Positions 35,001-47,058 of a stretch of 64,000 bases of DNA are shown piece after piece; position 1 is the stretch's first letter; each line of letters opens with the position of its first letter. The notes under the pieces were generated by a model. It did not search any database. It had not been told where the DNA came from and worked only from the letters and a program-made list of their open reading frames with translations. Source of the DNA: Lamellibrachia columna (taxonomy: Eukaryota > Annelida > Polychaeta > Sabellida > Siboglinidae); contig OY759263.1 in assembly GCA_963662155.1 (NCBI GenBank), positions 12,292,053 through 12,356,052 on the forward strand. Direction: 5' to 3'. The translations under genes and the position numbers were made by a program.

Positions 35001-38000
35001 AAAAGAAACTCTAGCTATGATGTCGATAGACAAAGACAAGGCAGAAGAAGCAAGACTGTTTCATGCAGTATGTGAGAAAAACTGGATCACCGAAGTATCA
35101 GCACTTGCATGTGCCACATTGAGAGAGAGGTCTTTCAACAAAGTTGTGGAGCTGCCAAAACCAGCAGATCTGAAGAAATTATCTCAACACTTGCAAGATG
35201 AGGCCGGTAAAATTGCAGTAATAGAGAGCGAAGACAGTTATCGCTATGCTATAGAAGTAACAGAAGCCCGACTGCTCACATATAACAAGCGAAGACCTGG
35301 CGAACTGCATTCGATCAGGTAAGGGTAATCTAGTTTTTTTCAATAAATATAAAATCATTGGTACATGAGTCAGTTGAATAACAGCTGATCAGATGTGTGC
35401 TAAATGTTTTATGTCAAAGTCATCCCTGATTAACCATAATAATTTATTATACAATGGACGCCCGGTGAAAATGATCTATATTGAAGAGGAGGAGACAAAC
35501 CAGACACTAGCAAATGTGTAACATTTTCCCAAGAAGTATTGCACCTATAAAACACCTCCTAAAAAACAGGAATTACAAAGTAGCACTTCTTTATGCCCAA
35601 TTGTTCATTATGTTATGAATATCAATAGGCTTCAATCTGACCAAACAGACAAAGACGCGATGTGATCAAATGTAAATGGATGTATAATCTAAACAGTGGA
35701 ACACCTGGTTTGCAATATTTTGTTCTGCATGGTGTTATCTTGCATAACCAATTTGCCAATTAATTTTAGGCTTGCAGATTACCAGAATCGCCCTCGAGCA
35801 CATGAACATCATATGGAGGCACTTGTTGAAAACTTGTCGGCTCTGGAGAAAAGGCTCCTGGATTGCCAGGATATTGTCCGGGTGCATGGGAAGCGAGGAA
35901 GGACTGTGCCCATTCTCATCCCTCGTGACATTCAGCATATACTGGAGTTGATCACAGATGCACACGTTCGTGCCAAAGTCTGTTTGTCTGAATCGCCATA
36001 TGTCTTTGCAAATTTCAGTGAGTTGTTTTGTTATTAATCATCTGCACTATATTTCAGTTTTGATGCATAACAAAAAGTTTGTCTAAACAAGTTGAAGTTG
36101 TCAGTTATCCTCCTTGTGTTACTGTATTTACAGCAGGCGCAACCTTTCATACAAAACAACTGTACTTATGCCTACCTGGTAACTACTAAAACATGAATTA
36201 TCACAGAAGCTGCATATAGCTTAAACTGCATTTTATTTGGTTATGTTTTCACGTCAAAATTTAAAATATACATTCCAATGTCTTTAAAGTATATATCAAA
36301 ATCATCATGATACTTTCATTCCCCAAAACTGTAGTATATAAAATTATGAAAAATATACAAAAATCTAAATATACTAAAAACATTATGCATTGTTAGTTTG
36401 AATAAAATAACATTGACGTTTTGTGTGATTTTATGAAGTACTGCTGCAGTGATTGTTCTGGGCATAGGTGATCACTGTATGCGGTCTATTTTTGTTTTCA
36501 GGTGGTGGTGTTTTCTGTGCTGGGGATTCACTCAACAAAATGGGCGATGCAGCATCCATGGAATGTCCTAATTTCATCAAATCAACCAAGTTGCGCCAGT
36601 ATATTGCTAAACCATTCAAGTATGAGTGCTCTTTGTAGGGGAAATGTTGATGTATGTTGGCAGGTGGCTCTACTAATTAAGATATATCAGTGGTACTACG
36701 CACAATTACAATATGTTTGCTGTAATAAAATGTTATAACAATTTCAAATTTGAGCAGTATCAAATAGCAAAACATGATCTGAAGCACTGAAATTATGGAT
36801 ATCTGCTAGCACAGTTTCATTGTTCAGATCAGGCTACGGAATCCCTAAGGAATTCGAGATATGGTCAGCTGACATGATTTTATTGATATTTATGTACTTC
36901 CCTTATAAGTTCCCACATAATATCACTTCATCTGTTATTCCTAATGTAGCAGCAATTACAGCTGTATTAGCACAAATAAATGTATGTACTTGTGATTTCA
37001 AGTAATGGATCTCAACACCACACAAATGGAATGGGTGGCTGATCACTTGGGGCACAGCCTAGACGTCGAACGCACGTACTACCGAATCGCCTCATCCGTT
37101 ATCCAGAAGGCAAAGATCGCCAAGCTGCTGATTCTTGCTGATCAGGGCAAGATCGATCAGTGTAAGGGTAAAACCCTTGATCAGCTCAACTTTGATGGTA
37201 AGAAAGGAGTATTGTGATGAATTAAAATGCTAAAGGTATGTAATAGACAGCAAAACAGGGTGTGTGTGTGCACTTTTCAATTGTAGGTAAAACATCTACA
37301 ATTGTATTAACTAAACATTCATGTTTGCTCTCTTAAGTTAGTATGGTACGTTAAATACATTTGAATAATGTAGATTGTTTCTGACTAGACCACTTTGTAG
37401 TTATTTTTTTTAAACATTGTACTTTATCATTAAAGTTTTAATACAGAGACATCAGTCAGTGCTGTTTTACTCTGAAAATTATGACCAGCATTTCCACATA
37501 AAGATATCCAGTTAATGTGTAATATAATTTGCTAGGGACATTGTGTGGTTTTTGGAAAATTGTGTCACTACCTATTGTGTCAGACATTCCACTGCTGAAC
37601 CAAGATGGTGACGCGGAGGGCGAAGTGGAAGGTGACGTGGAGGATGGCATGTACATCGACATGGGTGAAGAAGCTGCTGTTGGCAAAGAGGCGGCAGCGA
37701 CAGCTGGTTCTAGCAGAGACGCAGGTTCGTTGTACACAAAAGTATTAATTTGCTATTAATAAACAACTTGTATTTTGGGAGAAACAAATATAGATGAAAA
37801 CTATTAAAAAAAAGTTCATAATCTTAAATTTTAGGGGTTCAAATGAAAGTGAAATGATGTTGCACCATTTATCTCTCACACATACTTGTGATGTATTTCA
37901 ATCTCTTAGGTTTTATAAAACTGGCTGGTACCTCCAAGTGTGAAGTGCTGAAGTTCAGCTGAACATCTCTATTAGTGTATAAAACTAAAACTACAGTATG

Positions 38001-39536
38001 TGTGAAATATAATGCTACACAACAAAATTTGGTTGAATAAATGTTATGAATTCATGACAAGTATTGTGTATTACACACGCTGTGTGACTGCAGTTTGCGT
38101 ACGTACCATATTGACCATTGACAAACTTCAGGGAATAATCTACTTTTGTATAATAATATTGAATAGTTCATTTATCTATTAAATTTACTTGCAGCAGCAG
38201 TAAACGGGACTGCATCCCTATTGCATATTGTTGGTAACACAAAATAATTGTTCTGTTTCTTGATAATATAGACACTTTTTGTTCTACTGTCAGATATCAG
38301 AAGAAAAAGGCCACATGAAAGACAGCAGTCAAGTAAGTTGCCTCAGCATATTCATTGTCCTGGCCCTCATTTTGAGCAATAGCTTTTGATTTTCTGGAAT
38401 TGTACCTCTATGCCGGTGTGCAACCGAATGTAAAACAATGAAAGATGGAAAGGTCAATCAAACCACTGCTTAAGTTAATTCTGTTAGATACAACAACAAC
38501 AAAAATTTTGGGTCTGAACTTTTTTCACTACACCATAAACAAATTGGGTCGTTTCATGTCATTTGAATCACTATTTAAATTTATCATGCTGTTTTTCTTC
38601 CAGCACTTTGTTGCAATGTGCAGCTTACCTGATTATTTGCACAGTATGATAATTTTTTTTAAATGATCAAACAATAAAAAGGCTAAGTGATAACATGTTG
38701 CAGATGCATTGTCAGGCTCCGATTCAGATTGGCACCCTATTGCAGAGGCAGCAACAAGCAGCACTGGTACGTAATGCATTGGAGTAACACATTGGCGAGA
38801 CATTAATAATAGTTTAATAATGTTGGTAGCAAACGTAATGTTTGTTTTTATTTTCTATTATGCTGTATGTACAAGTCTTAAATTGGATATTGTGTTTTCA
38901 AGGCATTAAAAAGGTCTCAAAAATGTGAATTTATAACGAAAGTTATTTGATTTGATTTTGTCAAGCAAGGCCTAGGCCATTAGTTATTATACTTCTGCAA
39001 TATTGGATTTGACTGTATCACTGAGCAATATGCCTCTTTAATCAATACATGCAGCTTGATGTAATTTTCTTGATCAAGTAAATAAATGGCTCCTAGAAGC
39101 AGCTTAAACGTGATATCATTGTCATTTTGTATTGAATTTGACATGGAAAATGTCTTAATTTTACAAAGTAAAAGGTATTTGAAAATCTGATGAGCCAAAA
39201 TCCTCACACACCATGTATTAAAGGAACTGATATGCTGATTTTCCTAAGTATTGATTTAAAGGGTTTTCCATTTTGTTTGCAGTATGGACAGATGAGGCAG
39301 CAGCTGCATACAACAGGGTGTTCGGGCCAGTAGTTGATCAATCTAAGCGTGTTCTCGGAAAAAAAAACATCGAAGCACTTAAATCAAAGAATTCTGTTTT
39401 GAAAGGCATTTCAACACTGAAGATAAAAAACAAAATCAATGGACATGTGCAAAAACTAAGGCAGCAGGAAAAGTCCAAGTCTAGGAGAGGTGAAAGCCCA
39501 GTGAATGCTCCCAAACTTGGCCCGATGATAAAGTAA
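32016..39536 (+). CDS. Nine-exon zinc-finger/tyrosine-recombinase-like/SANT-like protein
   Basis: Predicted exons: 32,016-32,046; 34,040-35,318; 35,770-36,017; 36,502-36,619; 37,003-37,197; 37,584-37,724; 38,294-38,332; 38,704-38,766; 39,283-39,536 (about 788 residues). All have GT/AG borders. Phases agree except between exons 4 and 5, which are off by one base. Domains: two zinc fingers (about 76-94 and 163-183), a helical segment, a tyrosine-recombinase-like catalytic domain (about 425-600), an acidic linker, and a C-terminal SANT/Myb-like segment starting VWTDEAAAAYNRVF. Catalytic residues seen: Arg in RRPGEL (about 429), Lys in GKRGRT (about 478), Arg in STKLRQY (about 551; the usual HxxR His is Thr), His in HLGHS, Tyr in ERTYYR. 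Proteins of this kind are multiplied in cnidarian and lophotrochozoan genomes and are probably derived from a recombinase-bearing transposon. Introns and conserved catalysis suggest a maintained host gene. Confidence 0.7.
32047..34039 (+). other. Intron 1 of the recombinase-like gene
   Basis: Bounded by GAAG|GTTAGT and TTTTGTAG|AT. No repeat or gene is recognised inside; it is AT-rich with scattered short frames. Confidence 0.55.
34040..35318 (+). CDS. Exon 2: zinc fingers and N-terminal region
   Basis: The exon opens after TTTTGTAG and closes at ATCAG|GTAAGG. Zinc finger 1 is CFYCGKFICKPVEHLEEKH (CxxC, H, H). Zinc finger 2 is CPSCFAWVSNLAKHRSYTDR followed by C (CCHC). The middle is Lys/Glu-rich and helical, probably the SAM-like DNA-binding part that precedes a recombinase catalytic domain. 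The exon ends in NKRRPGELHSIR, the first catalytic Arg box, so the domain is split by the intron. Confidence 0.8.
35770..36017 (+). CDS. Exon 3: recombinase domain with the catalytic Lys
   Basis: Opens after TAATTTTAG and joins exon 2 in phase to give SIRLADYQNR. It contains VRVHGKRGRTVPILIPRDI, the beta-hairpin that carries the catalytic Lys in tyrosine recombinases, and ends at AATTTCA|GTGAGT. Confidence 0.75.
36502..37197 (+). CDS. Exons 4 and 5: box II Arg, His and nucleophile Tyr
   Basis: Exon 4 (36,502-36,619) reads SGGVFCAGDSLNKMG, then FIKSTKLRQYIAKPF, the conserved Arg motif. Exon 5 (37,003-37,197) reads MDLNTTQMEWVADHLGHSLD, then VERTYYRIASSV, with the LGH His and the Tyr nucleophile, and ends LDQLNFD before GTAAGA. 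The junction is off by one base: exon 4 ends in phase 2 while exon 5 needs phase 1. Alignment to the family needs exactly one codon between the two pieces, so the order and spacing are right but the border is unclear. Confidence 0.65.
37584..38766 (+). CDS. Exons 6 to 8: acidic and Ala-rich linker
   Basis: Exon 6 (37,584-37,724) encodes DIPLLNQDGDAEGEVEGDVE and an Ala-rich run; exon 7 (38,294-38,332) encodes DIRRKRPHERQQ, a basic patch that could be a nuclear localisation signal; exon 8 (38,704-38,766) encodes ALSGSDSDWHPIAEAATSS. All join in phase 1, which supports these small exons despite their length. Confidence 0.55.
39283..39536 (+). CDS. Exon 9: C-terminal SANT/Myb-like segment
   Basis: Opens after TTTGTTTGCAG in phase 1. 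VWTDEAAAAYNRVFGPVVDQ, then LKGISTLKIKNKINGHVQKL has the spacing of a Myb/SANT helix bundle with a leading Trp, seen at the C-terminus of related proteins. It ends at TAA (39,534-39,536); the same bases form a good GTAAGT donor, so a further exon is possible. An AATAAA lies at 39,911. Confidence 0.55.
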
Positions 39537-39539
39537 GTT

Positions 39540-40560
39540 GTCATTTAAAGATGAAATGAAGAAACCTTTCTGACTGAAAAGGTATAGTAAATGAAAATCG
39601 GTCTGATAAATTCATGTTGAAGGTCCTTGATGAGTTACTACAACTAGTGGAAGCTCCTCTATTCTTATGCTCTGGGCTTTCGTCTTGTGACACACTTGAT
39701 CATTAATATGTTAATTCACATATTTGTTATATCTTCTTCATATATAATTATAGTATGTTAACTGTGATAGACCGCATCAGTTTTATTTTATAACATGTCG
39801 CTTTAGTCCAATTTCAATTATATGTAATAATTATAATCTAATTTTGTTGGCTAACTATTTGTCACTATATTCCCGTGTATATTATCTGATAATAGTATCA
39901 TTTTATGTAAAAATAAATCTTTGGTATCAAAAATGTCTTGCTTGTTCAATTGTATACGTGCCACAGTCGCTCAGGGAATTTATTCTAGTCATAGACTTAG
40001 CCTACATCAGAGACAACACTGACTTTAGACGACCAGCCAGTTATTAGAGATTCCCTATTGACTGAACAGGGTTCTCTGAAAATAAGAATGATATGTATTA
40101 ATTTACCATGTTTGGTTGACTTACATTCAAAACTATCCACTTTAAAAAGCAGCGTTACCGATGCTCTCTTATGTTTACAATTTCCATGTTTTTTTCTCAT
40201 AAAATCACTACCATTGAATACTAGCATCGTCTGTGTTGCAAATATGCTAATTACTATCCGTATATGGCAATCTGCACAACTTTTACTTAGGAGAATCCTT
40301 TAGAGGAGTATTGTGATCCCTCCTAAGTGCAACTTTCAACTTTTGAGTACTGCAACCACCTCATAAGTCCATCATCCGTGCGTGTGTGTGCGTGCGTGAG
40401 TGAGTGTTCGTGTGTGTTCGTGTTTGAAGTATAATGTCTGTGTCATAATGACGTTTAGTCCACTAGGCAGAGTGATCCGCCCCACTCTTGAGCTAGCCTA
40501 CTACTACAGCAACAGCCAGATAGAAAAACATTGTAGGGCGATTGACTTTGCCCATTAGTC
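39540..40560. other. 3' flank of the recombinase-like gene, unassigned
   Basis: It contains an AATAAA at 39,911, a (GTGC/GTGT) tract at 40,378-40,425 and no recognised coding region. Confidence 0.4.
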
Positions 40561-40649
40561 AACCAGTTTTTGGCCTCTGGGGAGTTTGCCTCTCAAAAAA
40601 TTCTAACAATGCTTGCACAACTTTAAACAAATTTATGACGCTATTTTCT

Positions 40650-40925
40650 GGAATTTTTGGCGCTATTTTCTATTTTTAATGGAATTGGTTGAGAAAAAGT
40701 ATCCTTAAGAAGTATAACCGGCTAAACGTCTGTCAAGAAGTAGGTACCGGTGGTGAACTTATTCTGTGAAAATCCAACAACAAACGACGGACACAGCGGC
40801 AAAAATACTGATTTTTGTACTTTAACCCATGAACTATAAATTCATCACAATCATATACGAGAAAAAATGTATTTCTCAACCAACTTCACTCACAATTTGT
40901 CAGATTATAGCGCCAAAAATACATG
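40650..40925. repeat. Inverted-repeat (MITE-like) segment
   Basis: TTTTTGGCGCTATTTTCT and GGTTGAGAAA near 40,655-40,700 have inverted counterparts at 40,875-40,925 (TTTCTCAACC, then TATAGCGCCAAAAATAC). No target duplication is seen. Confidence 0.5.
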
Positions 40926-41470
40926 CTCCCGGCGAGCACGCCGGCCTAAACGAATGAATAAGCATGGGTAAAAAAACTGAATTTACGAGACGTAAATAGC
41001 CCAACGGCGTTAGACGTTCCCATTCAGCCTGTCACAAGAGTTGAGCGGACGGCTGCTTTGGTGAGCATCAGTCTTGATTTTACAATTTACTTCTAATGTG
41101 TATTTGGAAACGACGTGTTGTTATTATTAATGTATAGTATGTACCGCTGTCAACATCGACAACAACAGAGTTATTCCAAATGACCGTCATATTCGTATAA
41201 CAAGCTATGTAACACTCAACAAAGGATTGAGGTCAACCTTCATAATATCGCCCGCCTTGCCTCACACACTGGAAGCTTCTGTACACAAGTTTGATGGCAG
41301 GTTTAAGACCCCCATACATTATTAGACCATTGCGTAATCTGGCTGGCATAAGGGGAACTAACTTACGTCATGCTTAAAACAATAATATGAATATAAGCGT
41401 ATCATTATTGCTGCTATTGGTACGCTGACTGTCTCGACGTCCAAAAGTCAAATAATGTGACGCGTGTGTG
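40919..41470. repeat. Segmental duplication block A1
   Basis: Aligns with 52,380-52,574 plus 54,295-54,590, sharing CAACGGCG, TACACAAGTTTGAT and AGTAGCGA-type stretches at roughly 75-80%. It preserves the empty target site (TTATTAATGTATAG at 41,124) of the transposon found in the partner. The first 40 bp (CTCCCGGCGAGCACG) are a LINE 3' end. Confidence 0.75.
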
Positions 41471-42480
41471 TAGCGAGCATAGTCATAGACATAAATAGAA
41501 CACCCGTTAGTAAAACAAGACCGCTAAGCTCTTATCAGTTGACACATGATAAAGTGATGCCGGCATGGACCAGTGACATTCATGCTGCTGCACGGCAAGA
41601 ACCCACTGGAGGCCCAGTGTTTATACTGTACAGCACCCAGTCTTCATCATATATCTATAGATATACAGTACTAATAAGAGATTAATACTACATAGCTATA
41701 TATACCTAATACCTTATTACGTGCACAATCTATCCATGCACCTTGTATATCAAATATCATAACATATTAACTATAGCACCACTAAACTTGATCGAAACTG
41801 AACTTTCTGAAGTGCTCCATACATGTATTAGATAATGACTGCAAGAGGTAAAAATCTCATTAAGCCCTGATGGACATTCTTCTCTAAGGTCCCCAAAATA
41901 TTCTTTTCCCATCTTCCAACAAATTCACCAGCTGCTCCATCACAGCTATTTCCACCTGCAGATCAAGATCTATCGAATGTTATCTGGCCAACTTGCCCAA
42001 GGACACGCCTCATGTAAAGAAATGTGCTTTCTCATTTAAGCTGTCAATTGTTTTAGTAGGCAACCTTTCACATGGTTTGTCAAACAAATGCATAGAATGC
42101 AATGAATGTTGCAATGTGTACAGAATGAGTTACATGATAGTGGTTCATACAACGAAGAAAAGGCAAACGACGACCAAAAAGGGAAGAGCCTCATTCAATG
42201 CAGATGACAATAAAGAAAAAAAATCTTATTAATGAGCTGACATCTAGTAGAGTTTTATAAAAGAGTTACAAATATGCATACATGCACGCACACATTATTT
42301 ATAAAACTGAATCCTACCCGTATAACATTTTATGTTGCACCCAATCAATGTGACTACTGGGAAACACTTAATGTACGCTCCCCCAAGAAAAACAAACGTA
42401 TCTGTAATATATTGATATTTCAGAACATTTTCGAAACTGTTACATTCATTCACATGTACACTAACACAGCACAAACATTT
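41471..42480. other. Unassigned sequence
   Basis: No gene or repeat is recognised. Confidence 0.4.
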
Positions 42481-42495
42481 GCAACATAAATTGCC

Positions 42496-42571
42496 TGAAA
42501 ATAACGAGTTGTTAGATCCTGTCTTCTGTTGATTCGTACAGCTGTAAGCCACACAGGAAATAACCATATTC
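42496..42571 (-). pseudogene. THAP zinc-finger start remnant
   Basis: A minus-strand ATG at 42,571 gives MVISCVAYSCTNQQKTGSNN, matching the usual beginning of THAP domains (M-x-x-x-C-x-x-x-x-C plus TNxxxK). Nothing after it fits the domain, so it is a fragment at best. THAP domains bind DNA and occur in P-element-like transposases. Confidence 0.35.
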
Positions 42572-42886
42572 GTTGTCCCACAACTTTCTCCAGCAAGCCT
42601 CCAAGATGTTTGTCTTGAAGAGTTTAACACTAATGCATGTATGAACAACCCAACTGCCCACACTTATAACACAACTGCTGGGACCACCCTCACCCAAATT
42701 ATTTATCAGTCTGGTGGCCATGCCCCATTAAGAACAAATGACAATGACAAATCTTCAAGTTAATTGGTTCCTGGTGTCATCGTCACTGGCTACTAGTTTA
42801 TAATTCTCTGGTAACCTCATCTTCATTGCTTTTGTTTGCCTTATATTGTACATGATGATGGTGAGGAGGAAATACATTAACTTACT

Positions 42887-42891
42887 TACTC

Positions 42892-42930
<39 letters not shown>
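42887..42930. repeat. (ACTT)n microsatellite
   Basis: TTACTTACTTACTTACTTAC; in the minus sense this is the (AAGT)n tail typical of the LINE at 19,652, so it may be the 3' end of a truncated minus-strand insertion. Confidence 0.7.
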
Positions 42931-43109
42931 TATGTTAGACAACTATTTTTAATATGCTATGTTCACACTATAAACAGTACTACCCTATGTGTCATGCAGT
43001 GGATGCAACTGTTTCTGCCGTGCAATGAAATGCCGGCCAGTGGTCCACACCCGCTTCACTGCAGTGAGCTGGCTTGTCGCTCTTGTTTATAGGGGGATGA
43101 TTAATGATG

Positions 43110-43200
43110 TAACTCTATGATAGCGAGCTTTCAACGTACGTATCGCGCTGGTGCACGGCGCGCCGCGGGTCAGTAAGTCGTCACACATAAACCAGAAAAA
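43110..43200. repeat. Segmental duplication block A3
   Basis: CGTACGTATCGCGCTGG followed by GTCAGTAAGTCGTCACACA matches 55,357-55,402. Confidence 0.6.
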
Positions 43201-44660
43201 AAAACTTGTAGTCTTATCACAATATGTCATAACACGATATTTATTTACTATTAAAATATATTACAATTTGGCATGTTCATCTAATATATAAAAATAAGTG
43301 TATGTTTGTTTGCCTGACTTTATTTTTGTTTGTTTGTTTATTTGACTGTTGTATCTTATGCACGCATTTGTGGGCCGATTGGGGGGTGGAACCATCCCCA
43401 CGGGGCCCTGGGGGTGGGGGGTCAAAACGCTAAAGATGTAGCAGATGTTACAACAGTGGAATTGTTTTGTTTCTATGTCAACGTAATGATAATAAATATG
43501 TGCTAAATGTGCTAAATCTAAAATGTGATGCTGACCAACTGTGGGCATTCACAAACGCAAACTCGTGCCCGATTTGTTCACGAAATAGCACACCCAAATC
43601 ATCATAAAACCGTTGTTAAGATATCTTAATTATATTAAGTAGATTGGTGTTTGTCTATTTCGTGGGCAAATCGGGCGCCATTGAGGGTGTCACGGACCCC
43701 TCCCACAGTTTGCCAACATCACGTTTTGGATTCCGCACACCAAATCACCATAAAACCGTTTATTGGCATGCTTGACTAGAAATTCCTACATGTGTTCAAT
43801 TTTCTTAAATTGGCGCCGATCAAAAACTTATGACACGTATGAATGTGGTGGTCTTAAATTGGAGACCAAGGAAAGTAGGGACAAACTAGAATTTGTAATA
43901 GAATCCAAACAAAACAGGATCTATTTATGTCAACTTATTGACGACGAAAGAAGTAATCAAATTATACGATACTTTGGACAACACCTAGTCTTTTTATTTT
44001 AATTAAAATAGAGATCAGGGAAATGTGACATATTTGTGTGTAAATTTGCAAGAAAATGTATTGTAGGTTATTAGAAACAAATTCCAATGCTGACAGGTAA
44101 CGGGGCGTGCGTATGCATTTCTACAACAACGTACAACTCAGTCAGTTCAATATCTAGGAATTCGTTAGTAGGATAACAGTGTCGATTAATAAGTTTATCA
44201 CAGCGAAACAAAAGTAATTGTTTTGGGGCTATGCACCTAAACGAGATAATAAAAACTAACCGTGTGGAACTAATATCAAGAATATCACGCCAGTGGTTTA
44301 CTCAGAATGTGTTACTGAAAGTGAGATATTCCGGTCATTTCTCCGGTTGACTGAGGGCTGACATGTCAACAAGGGGACCGATAAGCGCATGCTCAGTTGT
44401 ATGGCAATCGAGTAACGTAAATTAAATGTAAAAATATGTGGATATTTCATACGCCTCAAAAGAAATCCCCTTATTGTAAATAGACGGGGCAAACATTGAT
44501 TGTGCAATGTATTAAACAATTTTGGCTATTACACTAAATAACCACTTAAACTGGCATAGTCATATGCATAAAATAGCTAACAAAATCAATAAAACAATTG
44601 GAATATTAAACAAACTTAAACACATGTTACCACATAATATATTATCTATTATGTGCAAAA
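43201..44660. other. Unassigned sequence with a hairpin
   Basis: An imperfect inverted repeat (CCCGATTTGTTCACGAAATA at 43,568 and its counterpart at 43,656-43,680) encloses AT-rich sequence; AAATCATCATAAAACCGTT recurs as AAATCACCATAAAACCGTT at 43,743. A G-rich patch (GGGGGTGGGGGG) lies near 43,410. No gene is seen. Confidence 0.4.
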
Positions 44661-45330
44661 TATGAGTTGTTAGTGCTGTTGAGATATCGAAACAGTTGTC
44701 CCTGTTTAAACTATTTGTGTCCTCGAATCAAGAAACCTATCCCATTTGTTTTCCAATAATATCTTGCATTGGGTCGTTGGCTTAAACTGTATAGCAATGA
44801 TTTTAACGCCAGTTAAACATGTGGCTGCTGGTATGGCTGTCCACTCTATATATCTGTGGATAACGTAGAAATATATATATATATGCAGGTAAATGGTTTG
44901 TGTCCAATTAAAAACGTACGAAACTCTGTAAATGAAAGCATTCGATAACGTTGAACACTGCTTCCCTGCCATTTGAATGTTTTATGACGAGCAGGGAAGT
45001 TCATCAGACCCATCAGACCTAAGTGTGTTGTGTCTTGACGACAGTCCTATATATATATGTGTTGGGTAGACGCTGTTTCCAGTATGTTAATGATTCATTG
45101 AAACAAAGCTATTAAACACCTCGTCGGACAATGAAGAAACAATGCTTTTATTTGGACATTATGTAATCCGGTAAGATAAAATATATATGTGTGAATATTG
45201 AGATAATGTCATAAAAGGATTAGGCTTATGTTCCTAGAATGAACTAAATGAAGTGATTGAATAATTCAGATTATTAAGATCAGTGAGCTTCATTCATTCA
45301 AATAAACGCTGATTGATTATCAAGACGACA
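44660..45330. repeat. Segmental duplication block A2
   Basis: Aligns with 50,785-52,190 at about 85%, sharing ACATGTGGCTGCTGGT, AAAGCATTCGATAACG and GTGTCTTGACGACAGTCC. The partner has about 520 extra bases near 51,015-51,535 and a long (AT)n expansion. Confidence 0.8.
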
Positions 45331-45717
45331 TGGCTCTCCAATCACACAATCATAACCAGATAAGGAGAACACATCGTTTTAAACACTATGTCGTGGTCAG
45401 AGGAATGGTGAACGATGGCCTGTGATCCCATCTAAATTAATTGTAGTACCGTACATCATGGTAGGCATACGGGTCATTATTATATATTTATACTTTAAGG
45501 GGCCACCCATGAAGTACGTCACTCTCAAGAGATGGGGGTGTACGGGTAAGCGTTGCGGAATGTTACGTGGGGGTGTGTGGGATGTAGTGGTGATCGTTAC
45601 GTTCGATATTAAGAAAACAGTTACTGCATATATTTCAAAAAGAAATAACAAAGCAAACAGACAATCATCTCAATTTGACAGTTTAGTAGATACCTCGCTT
45701 TGCCTTTGCAGGGCAGC

Positions 45718-47015
45718 ATGGGTCGAGTGGTTGTACGGCGAGCGACACCTGGCGACTACGACGGCGTAGTACGTATCAGCAAAGACATCTACGATGGACG
45801 TGATATTCTGCCGGATGTCTACTTCAAGTACCTGGAGGATCCGACAAGACGCGCGGTGGTGGCCGAGTTAGACGGGCAAATCGTGAGTGGACATACAAAA
45901 GCAGGGAGACATTAACTCCGTAATCGATATAGAGTTCGCAAACACGCACGTGGACACAGACCGATTCTTAAACATTACGGGAACCCAGTGCTCGTTGAAA
46001 CCCGAACAAACCGGATATATTTTGATTTATCTATCCAGGCGTTGTCTATTTCACCAACGTACGTGCCTGATTGCCTGCGTGTGTGTGTGCGTGTATGCGC
46101 ATGTGTGTGTATCTGTGTGCGTTTTTAATTCACGTGTTTGTTCCTTATGTGTGTGTGCCAGGTGGCGTTCAAAGTTGCCCACATCGTCGACGCCGGGCGA
46201 ACAGCCGTTGTCCAGGCGGGACGCGCATCCTCAACAATTCGAGGATCAGGAATATTTCGTCTGCTGGAACAGCGCGCGTTCAGAGAAATCATCTTCCCGA
46301 CATTTCCTCGCGTCAGCCGCTCGCGCTCATCTTCGATCGACACTGAGTACTGGGATTCCAAGACCGATGGAACAAACATTATCACGAGAAGGGTACAATA
46401 CAATTATTAATTGCATCATGTCCTACATTTTTCAGGAATGTTATTTGCGACATTTCTGCTGATACGTTCCTGACGACGTCAATGTCGGCGTTGTCATGTC
46501 ACAATCAATGTAATCATCATCATAATCATCGTCATCATCATCATTTTCATAATCTCTCTCATCTAGGAATTATGGTCGTGTGCCCATTTTCTTCCTTTCA
46601 TCATTGTCTGTTCTTATAATTTTTCATTACTTTCTGTCCACGATACTTTAAGCATTCTTCTAAAAATAACACATTTCTGTTGCCCCTGTATTTTTTCGAA
46701 TTGTTTAATAATTGGCCATTATTGATATCCATATGTCAGACTCTATAGCATCGACAAATGTGTTCTTACTTCAATTTATACTTGTGTTGGTTAAAATGCT
46801 TTTCCCATTTCAGAAAACTGTTTTGGCCTGTGCAATTTGTCTCTTGGTCCCAATCATTGCACATACCATTTGTAGTTATTAATGATCCAAGATAATTAAA
46901 CTTACGAACTTATTTAAAAAAGACGATGTTGCGTATTGGTTGAACTATTTATTTGAGATGACCTTGGTTCCCGTTTTCTTTTTGTCTTTTACAGCACTTT
47001 CCATGTTTATTATTC

Positions 47016-47058
<43 letters not shown>

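Noticed and set aside
45397..45769. Overlapping frames of 84 and 115 codons before the GNAT gene
   Set aside because: Overlapping frames on opposite strands without similarity to anything known; upstream non-coding sequence is more likely.
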